DNA of 64,000 bases from Histidinibacterium aquaticum (GTDB lineage Bacteria > Pseudomonadota > Alphaproteobacteria > Rhodobacterales > Rhodobacteraceae), in the NCBI RefSeq assembly GCF_008710275.1, contig NZ_VYQE01000002.1, forward strand, positions 545,522-609,521, read 5' to 3'. Under the pieces are notes generated by a model. The model did not search any database. It had not been told where the DNA came from and saw nothing but the letters and a program-made list of their open reading frames with translations. Every line of letters begins with the position of its first letter. Position 1 is the stretch's first letter. This document shows, one piece after another, positions 55,203 to 64,000 of this stretch. A program made the position numbers and the translations under genes.

Positions 55203-57161
55203 ATGACGTTCAGCCTGACACGCCGCGGCTTTCTCGCCTCTACGGCGGGCTTCATCGCGCTCCATCCCTTCTCCGCCCGCGCCCAGGCCGGGCAGGCGCA
55301 CTTGCGCCTGATGGAGACGACCGACGTGCACGTGCACATCTGGCCCTACGACTACTATGCCGACCGCGAGACCGACACGGTGGGCCTCAGCCGCACCGCC
55401 TCGATCATCGACGGGATCCGGGCCGAGAGCACCAACTCCATGCTGCTCGACAACGGGGACTTCCTGCAGGGCAACCCGATGGGCGACTACATCGCCTACG
55501 AGCGCGGGATGCCCGAGGGCTCCACTCACCCGGTCATGGACGCCTTCAACACGCTCGGCTTCGAGGGCATGACCCTCGGCAACCACGAGTTCAACTACGG
55601 GCTGGAGTTCCTGACCAAGGCCATCGCCGGGGCCAACTTCCCCGTGGTCTGCGCCAACGTGGTGACAACCATGGGCGACACGCCGACCGAGGACGAAACC
55701 CTCGTCGAACCCTACACCATCGTCGAGAAGCAGATCACCGACGGGGCCGGCGACACCTACCCGCTGCGCGTGGGCCTCATCGGCTTCGTGCCGCCGCAGA
55801 TCATGCAGTGGGACCGCGGCCACCTCGAGGGCGAGGTGCAGGCCCGCGACATCGTCGAGACGGCCCGCGCCTACGTTCCGCAGATGAAGGAGGAAGGCGC
55901 CGAGATCATCATCGCCCTCGCCCACTCCGGCATCGGCCCGGCGGAGCACACCCAGGGCATGGAGAACGCCGCGATTCCGCTCGCCGGGGTCGAAGGCATC
56001 GACGCGATCTTCACCGGTCACTCGCACCTCGTCTTCCCCGGCCCCGACTACGCCGAATGGGACGGCGTCGATAACGACGCCGGCACGATCAACGGCAAGC
56101 CGGGTGTCATGGCCGGCTTCTGGGGGTCTCACATGGGTCTCGTCGACCTGATGCTGGAGCGGGACGGCGACAGCTGGCGCGTGGCCTCTCATTCGGTCGA
56201 GGCGCGGCCGATCTACACGCGCAACGAGGATGGCGAGATCGAGCCCACGGTCGAGAACTACGAGCCGGTTCTGGACACCACCGAGGAAGCGCACGAAGCC
56301 ACCCTCGCCTATGTCCGCGCCGAGGTCGGCCAGACTTCCGCGCCGCTCTATTCCTACTTCGCGCTGGTGGCCGACGATCCCTCGGTCCAGATCGTCTCGA
56401 ACGCCCAGACCTGGTACATCGAACAGATGATGGCGGGCACCGAGAACGAGGGGCTGCCGATCCTCTCGGCCGCCGCGCCCTTCAAGGCTGGCGGCCGCGG
56501 CGGACCGGAGTACTACACCGACGTCCCCGAGGGCCCGATCGCGATCAAGAACGTGGCCGACCTCTACCTCTACCCGAACACCGTGCGCGCGGTGAAGATC
56601 GACGGCGCGACGGTGCGGGACTGGCTGGAACGCTCGGCCGGCATGTTCAACCAGATCGAGCCCGGGGCCGAGGACGCGACGCTCCTCAATCCTGATTTCC
56701 CCTCCTACAACTTCGACGTCATGGACGGGGTGACCTACCAGATCGACCTGAGCCAGCCGTCCAAGTACGACAGCGAGGGCAATCTCGTGAACGAGGGAGC
56801 CCAGCGGATCGTCGACTTGCGTTACCAGGGCGAGCCGATCGACGACTCGCAGGAGTTCGTGGTCGCCACCAACAACTACCGCGCCTCCGGCGGCGGCAGC
56901 TTCCCCGGTGCCGACGGCTCCACCATCATCTTCGAGGGCCCGGACACCAACCGCGACGTGATCGTCCGCTACATCGTCGACAAGGGCACCATCAGCCCGG
57001 CCGCCGACGCCAACTGGACCTTCGCGCCGATGGACGGCACCAGCGTGATCTTCGAGACCGGCCCAGCGGGCGCCCAGTACTACGAGGCGGTCGAGGGCGT
57101 GGAGATAGAGCCCGCCGGCGAGAGCGAGACCGGCTTCGCCCTGTTCCGCATCCACCTGTGA
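55203..57161 (+). CDS. cpdB: 2',3'-cyclic-nucleotide 2'-phosphodiesterase / 3'-nucleotidase (CpdB-like)
   Basis: 652-residue periplasmic metallophosphoesterase that scavenges phosphate and nucleosides from cyclic and 3'-nucleotides. The N-terminus LTRRGFLASTAGF is a Tat-type signal. Metal-binding motifs ETTDVHVH, LDNGDFLQGNP and LGNHEFNYG are intact, as is the GHSHLVF motif. The C-terminal 5'-nucleotidase domain starts near residue 375. ATG 55203 follows a gap of about 190 bases with no other recognised feature. Confidence 0.92.
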   Translation: MTFSLTRRGFLASTAGFIALHPFSARAQAGQAHLRLMETTDVHVHIWPYDYYADRETDTVGLSRTASIIDGIRAESTNSMLLDNGDFLQGNPMGDYIAYERGMPEGSTHPVMDAFNTLGFEGMTLGNHEFNYGLEFLTKAIAGANFPVVCANVVTTMGDTPTEDETLVEPYTIVEKQITDGAGDTYPLRVGLIGFVPPQIMQWDRGHLEGEVQARDIVETARAYVPQMKEEGAEIIIALAHSGIGPAEHTQGMENAAIPLAGVEGIDAIFTGHSHLVFPGPDYAEWDGVDNDAGTINGKPGVMAGFWGSHMGLVDLMLERDGDSWRVASHSVEARPIYTRNEDGEIEPTVENYEPVLDTTEEAHEATLAYVRAEVGQTSAPLYSYFALVADDPSVQIVSNAQTWYIEQMMAGTENEGLPILSAAAPFKAGGRGGPEYYTDVPEGPIAIKNVADLYLYPNTVRAVKIDGATVRDWLERSAGMFNQIEPGAEDATLLNPDFPSYNFDVMDGVTYQIDLSQPSKYDSEGNLVNEGAQRIVDLRYQGEPIDDSQEFVVATNNYRASGGGSFPGADGSTIIFEGPDTNRDVIVRYIVDKGTISPAADANWTFAPMDGTSVIFETGPAGAQYYEAVEGVEIEPAGESETGFALFRIHL

Positions 57162-57199
57162 TCAAGGCGGGCGGGCCTGTGCCGCCCGACCCGGTCACG

Positions 57200-57236
57200 A
57201 AAAAGGGGCCGCCCACCGGGCCGGCCCCTTTCCCTT
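57200..57236. terminator. Bidirectional terminator between cpdB and the secreted protein gene
   Basis: GGGGCCG (57205-57211) pairs with CGGCCCC (57222-57228). The stem is preceded by five As and followed by TTTCCCTTT, so it can end transcription from both sides. Confidence 0.75.
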
Positions 57237-57252
57237 TCCGGCGCCGATGCGC

Positions 57253-57744
57253 CTAGCGGAAGGTCTCCATCCGCAGCTGCGCGTCGCAGTACTCGCCGTC
57301 GAAGGTGCCGACCCAGATGTCGATCCGGCCATTCGAGGGGCGCGTCAGGCTGATGCGCGGGTCGAGATTCCCGTTGTCGTCGTCGTCAAAGTACCAGTTG
57401 GCCGTACCGGTGTTGATCAGCAGGGCCGCGTCGCACTCGCTCACGACCGAGATTACCAGCCGGTGCCCGCCCATCTGCGACAGGTAGAAACTGAAATCGG
57501 GCTGCGTGGTGAAATAGCTTTGGCCGTACTCCAGCTGGTCGGAGCCCAGGCGCGTGTAGATGTGCGAGCAGTTCCCGAGATTGTTCTGCCCGCCGGCCAC
57601 CACGTTGAAGAAGGCCGGGCTGCGGAGTTGCGGGCCGCTGGCCTGGTATTGCGACACCCCCGCGTTCGAATAGTCGGGGCAGGCCGCCGCTGCACCCGCG
57701 GACACGCCGAAGGCGGCCGCGAGGGCGAAAAGGATTGATTTCAT
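57253..57744 (-). CDS. Secreted beta-rich protein of unknown function
   Basis: 163 residues starting at ATG 57744, preceded by AGGTGA. A signal peptide (MKSILFALAAAFGVSAGAAA) is followed by a mature domain with four Cys (ACPDY, GNCSH, SECDA, GEYCDA), which could form two disulfides in the periplasm. The late segment (LINTGTANWYFDDDDNGNLDPRI, given here only as residues about 110-132) looks like a bacterial pre-peptidase C-terminal type beta-sandwich with an acidic calcium-like loop. No catalytic motif is seen. Confidence 0.72.
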   Translation of the reverse strand: MKSILFALAAAFGVSAGAAAACPDYSNAGVSQYQASGPQLRSPAFFNVVAGGQNNLGNCSHIYTRLGSDQLEYGQSYFTTQPDFSFYLSQMGGHRLVISVVSECDAALLINTGTANWYFDDDDNGNLDPRISLTRPSNGRIDIWVGTFDGEYCDAQLRMETFR

Positions 57745-57852
57745 GGAGTTCACCTGTCGTCTCGTCTCAGTGCCGGCAAACTAGCGAGACGGTCGACGCA
57801 GCGTAAGCCAAAACTTCACGGAGCCGTGAACAACCGCGGCATCTCGGCAACG

Positions 57853-57880
57853 AAAAGGGGCCGCGGTCTCCCGCGGCCCC
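57853..57880 (-). terminator. Intrinsic terminator after tig
   Basis: A perfect 10-bp stem (57857-57866 with 57871-57880) with a 4-nt loop. On the minus strand it is followed by TTTTCG. It lies about 30 bases past the tig stop. Confidence 0.88.
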
Positions 57881-57908
57881 GAAACAATCCGACCGTTGGG
57901 CAGGAGGA

Positions 57909-59234
57909 TCACTCGTCCTCGAGCTTCTCCACGGCCTCCTGCAGCTCTTCCTTGGAGACTTCCTTCTCGGTCACCTGGGCCTTCTCGAAGATCAGGTCGA
58001 CGACCTTGTCCTCGAAGATCGGCGCCTGGATCTGCTGGCGCATCTGCGGGTTCTGCTGGACGAACTCGAAGAACTGCCGCTCCTGGCCCGGGTACTGGCG
58101 GGCCTGCTGCATCACGGCCTGGGTCATCTCCTGGTCGGTGACCTGCACCTCGTTGCGGGTGCCGACCTCGGCGAGGAAGAGGCCCAGTTTCACGCGGCGC
58201 TCCGCCAGCTTGCGGTGCTCCTCGGTGGGCTCGATCTCGGGGTGATCGTGGCCCTGGTGGTCGGGATTTTCCTCGTGCCACAGCTGGTGCGCGATCTGCT
58301 TGGCCTCGGCCTCGACCAGGCTTTCGGGCAGCTCGAACTGGACCATGTCGTCGAGCTTGTCGAGCAGGCGGCGCTTGGCGACGGCGCGGGCCGCGCCGGA
58401 GTATTCCTGCACGAGGCGGTCGCGGATCTGGCCCTTGAGCGCCTCGAGATCCTCGGCGCCGTACTGCTTGGCCAGCTCGTCGTCGATCTCGGTCGCGGCG
58501 GGGGCCTTCACCTCCTTGACGGTGACGTCGAAGGTGACCTCCTGCCCGGCGAGATGCTCGGCCTGGTAGTCCTCGGGGAAGGTGATGTTCAGCACCTTCT
58601 CGTCACCGGCCTTCACGCCGGTCAGCTGCTCCTCGAAGCCCGGGATGAAGGAGCCGGAGCCCAGCGTCAGGGGGTAGTCCTCGGCCGCGCCGCCCTCGAA
58701 GGGCTCGCCGTCCTTCTTGCCCAGGAAGTCGATGACCACCTGGTCGCCGTCCTCGGCCTTGCCGTCCTTGGCCTCGAAGCTCTGGGCGTTCTTGGCGAGG
58801 CTTTCGAGCGCCTCGTCGACCGAGGCGTCGTCCGGCTGCACGACCATGCGCTCGAGCTCGAGGGTCGAGAAGTCGGGCTCCGGGATGTCGGGCAGCGCCT
58901 CGTACTCGATATCGACGACGACGTCGTCGCCCTCTTTCCAGTCCTCGTTGGCCATCTTCATGCTGGGCTGCTGCGCCGGGCGGTGGCCGGTCTCCTCGAG
59001 GTGGTTGGAGACGGCGCCGTCGACGGATTCCTGCATGGCCTCGCCCATGAGGCGGGGGCCGAACTGCTTCTTCAGAAGCGACATGGGAACCTTGCCCTTG
59101 CGGAAGCCCTTCATCTCCACCTCGGGCTGGGCTTCCTTGAGCTTCTCCAGAACCTTCTGATCGAGCTCCTCGGCGGTCAGGGTGATCTGGTAGCCGCGCT
59201 TCAGGCCGTCGTTCTGGGTCTCGGTGACTTGCAT
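57909..59234 (-). CDS. tig: Trigger factor
   Basis: 441-residue ribosome-associated chaperone and peptidyl-prolyl isomerase. The N-terminal ribosome-binding domain carries the signature [17 protein letters not shown]. The FKBP domain (about 160-245) includes [20 protein letters not shown], and the helical C-terminal arms follow. Normal length. It has a promoter candidate upstream and a terminator downstream. Confidence 0.96.
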   Translation of the reverse strand: MQVTETQNDGLKRGYQITLTAEELDQKVLEKLKEAQPEVEMKGFRKGKVPMSLLKKQFGPRLMGEAMQESVDGAVSNHLEETGHRPAQQPSMKMANEDWKEGDDVVVDIEYEALPDIPEPDFSTLELERMVVQPDDASVDEALESLAKNAQSFEAKDGKAEDGDQVVIDFLGKKDGEPFEGGAAEDYPLTLGSGSFIPGFEEQLTGVKAGDEKVLNITFPEDYQAEHLAGQEVTFDVTVKEVKAPAATEIDDELAKQYGAEDLEALKGQIRDRLVQEYSGAARAVAKRRLLDKLDDMVQFELPESLVEAEAKQIAHQLWHEENPDHQGHDHPEIEPTEEHRKLAERRVKLGLFLAEVGTRNEVQVTDQEMTQAVMQQARQYPGQERQFFEFVQQNPQMRQQIQAPIFEDKVVDLIFEKAQVTEKEVSKEELQEAVEKLEDE

Positions 59235-59294
59235 CTCTGTCCTCGCATGGAATTCGGGCCGCGCCGGGCCATGCCTCGCGCGGATTTCGGCGTC

Positions 59295-59322
59295 TTCTAG
59301 AGGCCTGTCGGAGGCGCTTCAA
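59295..59322 (-). promoter_or_regulatory. Candidate tig promoter TTGAAG-N16-CTAGAA
   Basis: On the minus strand the -35 is at 59322-59317 and the -10 at 59300-59295, about 50 bases ahead of the tig start codon. The spacer is 16 bp, as in the other candidates here. Confidence 0.45.
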
Positions 59323-59352
59323 CCCCCAACCATGCTTGGCTCCCCGCCCCCT

Positions 59353-59472
59353 CTTCTGGGGTCAAATATCCCGGGGAGTCCGCGCCCTCGCGGCGCGGAC
59401 GGGGCAGAGCCCCCCGCCGCCCGGTCCCGCGCCCCGCGGGTCCGGGCTGATCGGGGGCGGCCGCAAGGCCGC
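59353..59472 (+). repeat. Four-hairpin dispersed intergenic element, copy C
   Basis: Same order of parts as copies A and B. CTTCTGGG starts at 59353, then the AAATATCCC block. Stem 1 pairs 59378-59386 with 59392-59400. Stem 2 pairs 59401-59405 with 59409-59413 around AGA. Stem 3 pairs 59421-59431 with 59435-59445 and has the T-T mismatch. Stem 4 pairs 59457-59462 with 59467-59472. It lies between tRNA-Leu and the tig promoter. Confidence 0.85.
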
Positions 59473-59502
59473 TCCGCTGGATCGGTCACAGCTAGGAAGA
59501 GA

Positions 59503-59587
59503 TGGTGCGGGTGAAGGGACTCGAACCCCCACGCCTTGCGGCGCTTGGACCTAAACCAAGTGCGTCTACCAGTTCCGCCACACCCGC
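59503..59587 (-). tRNA. tRNA-Leu (anticodon UAG)
   Basis: The 7-bp acceptor stem GCGGGTG/CACCCGC is formed by 59587-59581 and 59513-59507. The anticodon arm CTTGG-TTTAGGT-CCAAG gives anticodon UAG, reading CUA/CUG leucine codons. A long variable arm (class II) and the T-arm GGGGTTCGAGTCCC are present. The CCA end is encoded (59505-59503). 85 nt in total. Confidence 0.96.
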
Positions 59588-59712
59588 ACGCCCCCCGTGT
59601 CGCCCGAGAACCACGCCGGATCAAGAGTGTATCCGAGCCCCGGTGACCGGCGGGCGGAAGGCGGCTACCCTCTCCGCAATAAAGAGGCAGACAAGAGCAG
59701 GCGGAAAAGCCG

Positions 59713-60177
59713 ATGAACATGAAAATCAGGGCCGGCGCCTTCCGCGTCGGCCGCCAGGGAGTCGTGCCGGAACCGGCAGGACTGACGCCCGGAACGGAGA
59801 TCCTCACCCTCGACGGACCGATGCCGGTGGAGCACCTGCTTCCCGGCGACCGGATCATCACCCGCGACCTGGGGCTCTGCACCCTCGCTGGCATTCACCG
59901 GCAGGAGGCCGAGGTCTCTCCGGTCCGCGTCGCGGCGGGCTCGATCGGCTATACCCGTCCCGACGCGCCCCAGGTGGTGGGCCCCGGCACGGTGGTGCAT
60001 CTGCGGGACTGGCGCGCCGAAGCGATCTTCGGCAGGCCGACGGCGCAGGTCCCGATCCTCAAGCTCGCCGACGGAGAGTTCGTGGCGCCCCTGCCCCGGC
60101 GGCGCATGGCGCTGCTCACCCTGGAGTTCGACGCGCCGCACATCGTCTACGCGGGCGGCCTCCAGGTGGTCTTCTAG
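59713..60177 (+). CDS. Small stand-alone Hint-domain (Hint_2) protein
   Basis: 154 residues containing the Hint module seen in Rhodobacterales proteins: LTPGTEILTLDGPMPVEHLL, then PGDRIITRDLGLCTLAGI. In active Hint domains a Cys precedes the PGT motif. Here the equivalent place is Gly-Leu-Thr-Pro-Gly-Thr, so the splicing/cleavage nucleophile appears to be missing. There is no extein-like extra domain and no signal peptide. It could have a structural or regulatory role, unknown. It overlaps the convergent NAD(P)HX gene by four bases. Confidence 0.72.
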   Translation: MNMKIRAGAFRVGRQGVVPEPAGLTPGTEILTLDGPMPVEHLLPGDRIITRDLGLCTLAGIHRQEAEVSPVRVAAGSIGYTRPDAPQVVGPGTVVHLRDWRAEAIFGRPTAQVPILKLADGEFVAPLPRRRMALLTLEFDAPHIVYAGGLQVVF

Positions 60178-61742
60178 GCGCCGAGGTCGCGAAAGACCCG
60201 GGGCAGCATGTCCGGTAGGTCCTCGGCCACCAGGCCGGGGCCGAAGGCCAGCGCCGCCTCGACGTGCAGCCAGGCCGCCGCCTCCGCGGCGAGATGAGCC
60301 GGGACGGTGCCCTGCCCCAGCATGCCACCGATCATCCCGGCGAGAACGTCCCCCGCCCCGGCGGTCCCCAGCCAGCGCGCGGACCGCTCGTAGGCGGAGG
60401 CCTGCAGGCTGACCGCGCCGTCCGGGCTCGCGATCACCGTGTCGGGCCCCTTGAGCAGGATCGTCGCCCCCGCACGGCGTGCCGCCTCGGCCGCTGCCTC
60501 GGGCTTCGCCATCTCCCGGGACTTCTGGCCGAGATCGGGAAAGAGGCGGGCGAACTCGCCCTCGTGCGGGGTCAGAACGCAGGCGGGATGCAGCGCGTCG
60601 AAGAGCGCCTCGGGTGCCTCGGAAAAACTCGTGAGCGCGTCGGCGTCCAGCACAGTCGCCCGCTCCGCGGCGAGCGCGGCCCGGACCAGGGCCCGCGTCC
60701 CCTCTCCCTTACCGAGGCCGGGCCCCAGCACGAGGGTCGAGAGCCGGTCGTCCTCCAGCATCTGGGACAGCGCCTCGGCGTCGCGGAGCGGCTTGAGCAT
60801 GATCGCATCGAGCTGGGCGGCGTTCTCCTGCAGCGCACCCGGCGGCACCGCGAGCGTCACGAGCCCCGCGCCGATCCGCAGGGCGGCGCGAGCGGTCATC
60901 CGGGACGCCCCGCCCTTACCGGGTCCGCCGCCGAGCACCAGCACATGGCCCCGCTCGTACTTGTGTGCCGACCTGGAAAAGGCGCGGAGCGCGGCGGCGG
61001 GCCAGTCGCCGCGCCGCTCGAGCAGGCGCAACCGGTCGGGCGCGGGCATCTCGAAAGCGCCGGGCTCCGGCTCGGCGTCCAGCCCGATGTCCACCACCGC
61101 GAGCCGCCCGCAGAGTGTCGGCCCCTCGCCCAGGTAGTGCCCGCGCTTCGGCGCGTGGAAGGTCGCGGTGAGATCGGCGATCAGCCGGAAGTCCGTCTCG
61201 GCCTGTTCGGGAACGAGCACCGCTCCGCTGTCGCAGGAGAGACCCGAGGGGCAGTCGAGGGCGAGGACCGTGACCGACCCGTACCCGGGCCGGGCGCGGA
61301 CCGCGTGGAACGCCTCGGCGCACTCCGCCGGGATCGGCCGGCCGAGGCCGGTGCCGAACATCGCGTCGACAAGAACCTGCGACTTCTGGCCTTGCCCCGC
61401 TGCCGACATCTCGCCCACCGGCCCGCGGTCCAGCCAGAGCGCACGCATTCCGGTGGCGTCCTCCGAGAGCTTCTCGGGATCGCCGAAGGCGAAGACCTCG
61501 ACCGTCCAGCCCAGATCGGCGAGCCGACGCGCGACCACGTAACCATCGCCCCCGTTGTTGCCTGGCCCGCAGAGCACCACCGCATGTCCCGGCCTGTCGC
61601 GAAGATGAGGCCCGGCTTCGAAAAGCGCGTCAACCGCCCCGCGGCCCGCACGCTCCATCAGGGCGCGGCCCGTCACCGCGCCGGCCTCCATTGCGGCCTT
61701 CTCGACCGACTGCATCTGGGTCGCGGTCAGCAATTCGGTCAT
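60174..61742 (-). CDS. nnr: Bifunctional NAD(P)H-hydrate epimerase / ADP-dependent NAD(P)H-hydrate dehydratase
   Basis: 522-residue metabolite-repair enzyme restoring damaged NADHX and NADPHX. The N-terminal YjeF epimerase half has LCGPGNNGGDGYVVARRL and LDCPSGLSCDSG. The C-terminal dehydratase half (about 250-515) has LVLGGGPGKGGASRMTARAA, VLTPHEGEFARLFPDL and the conserved GTAGAGDVLAGMIGGML. ATG 61742 has AAGGAGC upstream. It is divergent from glnB. Confidence 0.93.
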   Translation of the reverse strand: MTELLTATQMQSVEKAAMEAGAVTGRALMERAGRGAVDALFEAGPHLRDRPGHAVVLCGPGNNGGDGYVVARRLADLGWTVEVFAFGDPEKLSEDATGMRALWLDRGPVGEMSAAGQGQKSQVLVDAMFGTGLGRPIPAECAEAFHAVRARPGYGSVTVLALDCPSGLSCDSGAVLVPEQAETDFRLIADLTATFHAPKRGHYLGEGPTLCGRLAVVDIGLDAEPEPGAFEMPAPDRLRLLERRGDWPAAALRAFSRSAHKYERGHVLVLGGGPGKGGASRMTARAALRIGAGLVTLAVPPGALQENAAQLDAIMLKPLRDAEALSQMLEDDRLSTLVLGPGLGKGEGTRALVRAALAAERATVLDADALTSFSEAPEALFDALHPACVLTPHEGEFARLFPDLGQKSREMAKPEAAAEAARRAGATILLKGPDTVIASPDGAVSLQASAYERSARWLGTAGAGDVLAGMIGGMLGQGTVPAHLAAEAAAWLHVEAALAFGPGLVAEDLPDMLPRVFRDLGA

Positions 61743-61779
61743 CTCGGCGCTCCTTGCGTATACATTTCGCTCAACGGCG

Positions 61780-61792
61780 GTGCGAGTTGCAC
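61780..61792. promoter_or_regulatory. Inverted repeat GTGC-N5-GCAC upstream of glnB
   Basis: It is weakly like the NtrC site TGCAC-N5-GTGCA but with the half-sites reversed in order. It lies 126-138 bp before glnB, in the gap shared with nnr. Low-confidence candidate. Confidence 0.25.
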
Positions 61793-61863
61793 ATTTTTTC
61801 AGCGACACCCCTTGAAAGCCCCGGCGCGCCGTGGCCTCCTCGGGTGCGTCGATTGTGAGGCCT

Positions 61864-62256
<393 letters not shown>

Positions 62257-62299
62257 TCCGCCCGAGGACACACAAATCTCTAGAAGGGGACTACCTGAA

Positions 62300-63706
62300 A
62301 TGAGCAAGAGCGACGTTCTTAAACTGATCAAGGACGAGGAGTGCGAATACGTCGACATCCGCTTCACCGACCCGCGCGGCAAGCTGCAGCACGTGACGGT
62401 CATGGCGGACCAGGTCGACGAGGACTTCCTCGACGAGGGCTTCATGTTCGACGGCTCGTCGATCGCCGGCTGGAAGTCGATCGACCAGTCCGACATGAAA
62501 CTGATGCCCGACACCGAGAGCGTCTACATCGACCCGTTCTACGCCGAGAAGACCGCCTGCCTTCACTGCACCGTCGTCGAGCCCGACACCGGCGAACCCT
62601 ATAACCGCGATCCGCGCGGCACCGCGCAGCTGGCCGAGGCCTACCTCAAGTCCTCCGGCGTGGGCGACACCGCCTTCTTCGGCCCCGAGGCCGAGTTCTT
62701 TCTGTTCGACGACGTCCGCTACTCCATCTCGATGAACAAGGTGGCCTACGAGGTCGACGCGATCGACGCCTCGTGGAATACCGACACCGAGTACGAGGTC
62801 GGCAACACCGGCCATCGTCCCGGCATCAAGGGCGGCTACTTCCCCGTCCCGCCGGTCGATGACGGCCAGGACATCCGCTCCGAGATGCTCTCGACCATGA
62901 AGCGGATCGGGATGAAGGTCGACAAGCACCACCACGAGGTGGCCTCGTGCCAGCACGAACTCGGCCTGATCTTCTCCAGCCTCACCGACCAGGCCGACCA
63001 GCTGCAGAAGTTCAAGTACGTCATCCACAACGTGGCCCATGCCTACGGCAAGTCGGCGACCTTCATGCCGAAGCCCGTCGCGGGCGACAACGGCACCGGC
63101 ATGCACGTGAACATGTCGATCTGGAAGGAGGGCAAGCCGCTCTTCGCCGGCGACAAGTACGCCGACCTCTCGGACGAGGCCCTGTGGTTCATCGGCGGCA
63201 TCCTGAAGCACGCCAAGACGCTGAACGCCTTCACCAACCCCTCGACCAACTCCTACAAGCGCCTGATCCCGGGCTTCGAGGCGCCCGTCCTGCGCGCCTA
63301 CTCGGCCCGCAACCGTTCGGGCTGCGTGCGGATCCCGTGGTCCGAGAGCCCGAAGGGCAAGCGCGTCGAGGCCCGCTTCCCCGATCCGTCGGCGAACCCC
63401 TACCTCTGCTTCGCGGCGCTCCTGATGGCCGGCATCGACGGCATCAAGAACAAGATCGATCCGGGCCCGTCCATGGACAAGGACCTCTACGATCTGCCGC
63501 CCGAAGAGCTCGCCGGCATTCCGACGGTCTGCTCCAGCCTCCGCGAGGCGATGGACAGCCTGGCGAACGACCACGAGTTCCTGCTGGCCGGTGACGTCTT
63601 CACCAAGGACCAGATCGAGGGCTACATGGATCTCAAGTGGGAAGAGATCTACGCCTACGAGCACTGCCCGCACCCGATGGAATTCAAGCTCTACTACAGC
63701 TGCTGA
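62300..63706 (+). CDS. glnA: Glutamine synthetase type I
   Basis: 468-residue enzyme making glutamine from glutamate, ammonia and ATP; active as a dodecamer. It has MFDGSSIAGWK and the metal-binding GPEAEFFLFDDV. The adenylylation site Tyr397 is present in DKDLYDLPPEE, so it is controlled by GlnE. Start ATG 62300 follows GAAGGGGAC. A terminator follows. Confidence 0.97.
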   Translation: MSKSDVLKLIKDEECEYVDIRFTDPRGKLQHVTVMADQVDEDFLDEGFMFDGSSIAGWKSIDQSDMKLMPDTESVYIDPFYAEKTACLHCTVVEPDTGEPYNRDPRGTAQLAEAYLKSSGVGDTAFFGPEAEFFLFDDVRYSISMNKVAYEVDAIDASWNTDTEYEVGNTGHRPGIKGGYFPVPPVDDGQDIRSEMLSTMKRIGMKVDKHHHEVASCQHELGLIFSSLTDQADQLQKFKYVIHNVAHAYGKSATFMPKPVAGDNGTGMHVNMSIWKEGKPLFAGDKYADLSDEALWFIGGILKHAKTLNAFTNPSTNSYKRLIPGFEAPVLRAYSARNRSGCVRIPWSESPKGKRVEARFPDPSANPYLCFAALLMAGIDGIKNKIDPGPSMDKDLYDLPPEELAGIPTVCSSLREAMDSLANDHEFLLAGDVFTKDQIEGYMDLKWEEIYAYEHCPHPMEFKLYYSC

Positions 63707-63735
63707 TCCGGACTGCATTCCCGGTGACAGACAGG

Positions 63736-63765
63736 CGGGCGCCCCTCGGGGCGCCCGTTCGCGTT
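63736..63765 (+). terminator. Intrinsic terminator after glnA
   Basis: CGGGCGCCC (63736-63744) pairs with GGGCGCCCG (63749-63757) around CTCG, followed by TTCGCGTTTC. Confidence 0.75.
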
Positions 63766-63919
63766 TCGGGGGACCGGCCAGCGGAGGGGCGGCATCGGGA
63801 CCGTCCCGCAATATTCTCGCCTCCGCCACAGTCCTGCCCAAATCGGGCTTAATCTTGTTATGCGTGCACGAGTGCTTCTTGGCACAACTCGAAGTTGCCA
63901 AACCTGCCCGAGGTAGCGG

Positions 63920-64000
63920 ATGACCCGGATCGTTCAGCCCTCCTCCCCTGCCCCGACCGACTGGATCGGCCGGGTTTCCGCGAAGCGTGCCGGGGTCTCC
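63920..64000 (+). CDS. Start of an unidentified gene (partial)
   Basis: An open frame begins at ATG 63920 with GAGGTAGCG just upstream and runs to the window end (MTRIVQPSSPAPTDWIGRVS and seven more residues). It is too short to assign. An AT-richer region before it (about 63838-63870) could hold its promoter, and an imperfect inverted repeat TTGGCA/TGCCAA (63879-63902) lies just upstream. Confidence 0.45.
   Translation, partial: MTRIVQPSSPAPTDWIGRVSAKRAGVS

Noticed and set aside
62291-63901. A 536-codon open frame antisense to glnA
   Set aside because: A mirror of the highly biased glnA codons. glnA is unmistakable.

Overview
The window is chromosomal DNA from a high-GC alphaproteobacterium, most likely a member of the Rhodobacterales (Roseobacter/Rhodobacter group). 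The evidence is the gene set: CckA, a gene-transfer-agent (GTA) terminase pair, DUF6456 and DUF6477 proteins, an MttB-type methyltransferase without pyrrolysine, a metal-site variant HemB, and promoter boxes of CtrA and FnrL type. Coding density is very high, and no gene-free stretch exceeds 300 bases. There is no rRNA, CRISPR array or insertion sequence. One tRNA is present, tRNA-Leu(UAG).

Layout. 1-9.5 kb: potassium uptake (trkH, cut by the window edge, and trkA), lipoyl synthase, catalase, a VIT-type metal transporter, the DUF6456/DUF6477 pair, an MttB-family methyltransferase and a ferritin-like stress protein. 9.7-23 kb: guaA, a YdcF protein, two DMT exporters, a FadL-type outer membrane protein, a zinc alcohol dehydrogenase, mfd, hemB, a SYLF lipoprotein and a chromosomal ccdAB toxin-antitoxin pair. 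23.2-33.3 kb: a complete alpha-glucoside locus. aglE-F-G-A-K runs leftward, and the divergent aglR, a GH1 beta-glucosidase and glucokinase run rightward. Two LacI-type palindromes lie in the shared intergenic region. 33.2-45.9 kb: cckA behind a consensus CtrA box, rsmB, guaB, an unrecognised membrane-anchored protein, a corrinoid-activating (RACo-like) protein, a TauE/SafE exporter and a three-gene MacAB-like exporter behind an FNR-type box. 45.9-53.5 kb: a GTA locus reduced to the terminase genes g1 and g2, next to mltG, fabF, acpP, fabG and fabD. 53.5-64 kb: the rpsF-rpsR-rplI operon, a Tat-exported CpdB-like nucleotidase, trigger factor, tRNA-Leu, a small Hint protein, NAD(P)HX repair, glnB-glnA and the start of one further gene.

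Three observations stand out. (1) A dispersed intergenic element of about 120 bp occurs three times. Each copy folds into four consecutive hairpins whose stems differ in sequence but keep pairing, including a conserved single mismatch at the same place in the third stem. (2) The GTA locus holds only g1 and g2. Both look intact, they overlap by 140 nt, a strong terminator follows directly, and three TTAA-like half-sites at exact 11-bp spacing lie upstream. (3) CtrA-type boxes recur in this window, with a perfect TTAA-N7-TTAAC directly upstream of cckA, the kinase that feeds CtrA.

Several housekeeping promoters (acpP, guaB, rpsF, tig, glnB) can be read as TTGnnn-N16-nATAnn-like elements. Family names come from recognisable motifs in the translated sequence. 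No database search was run.
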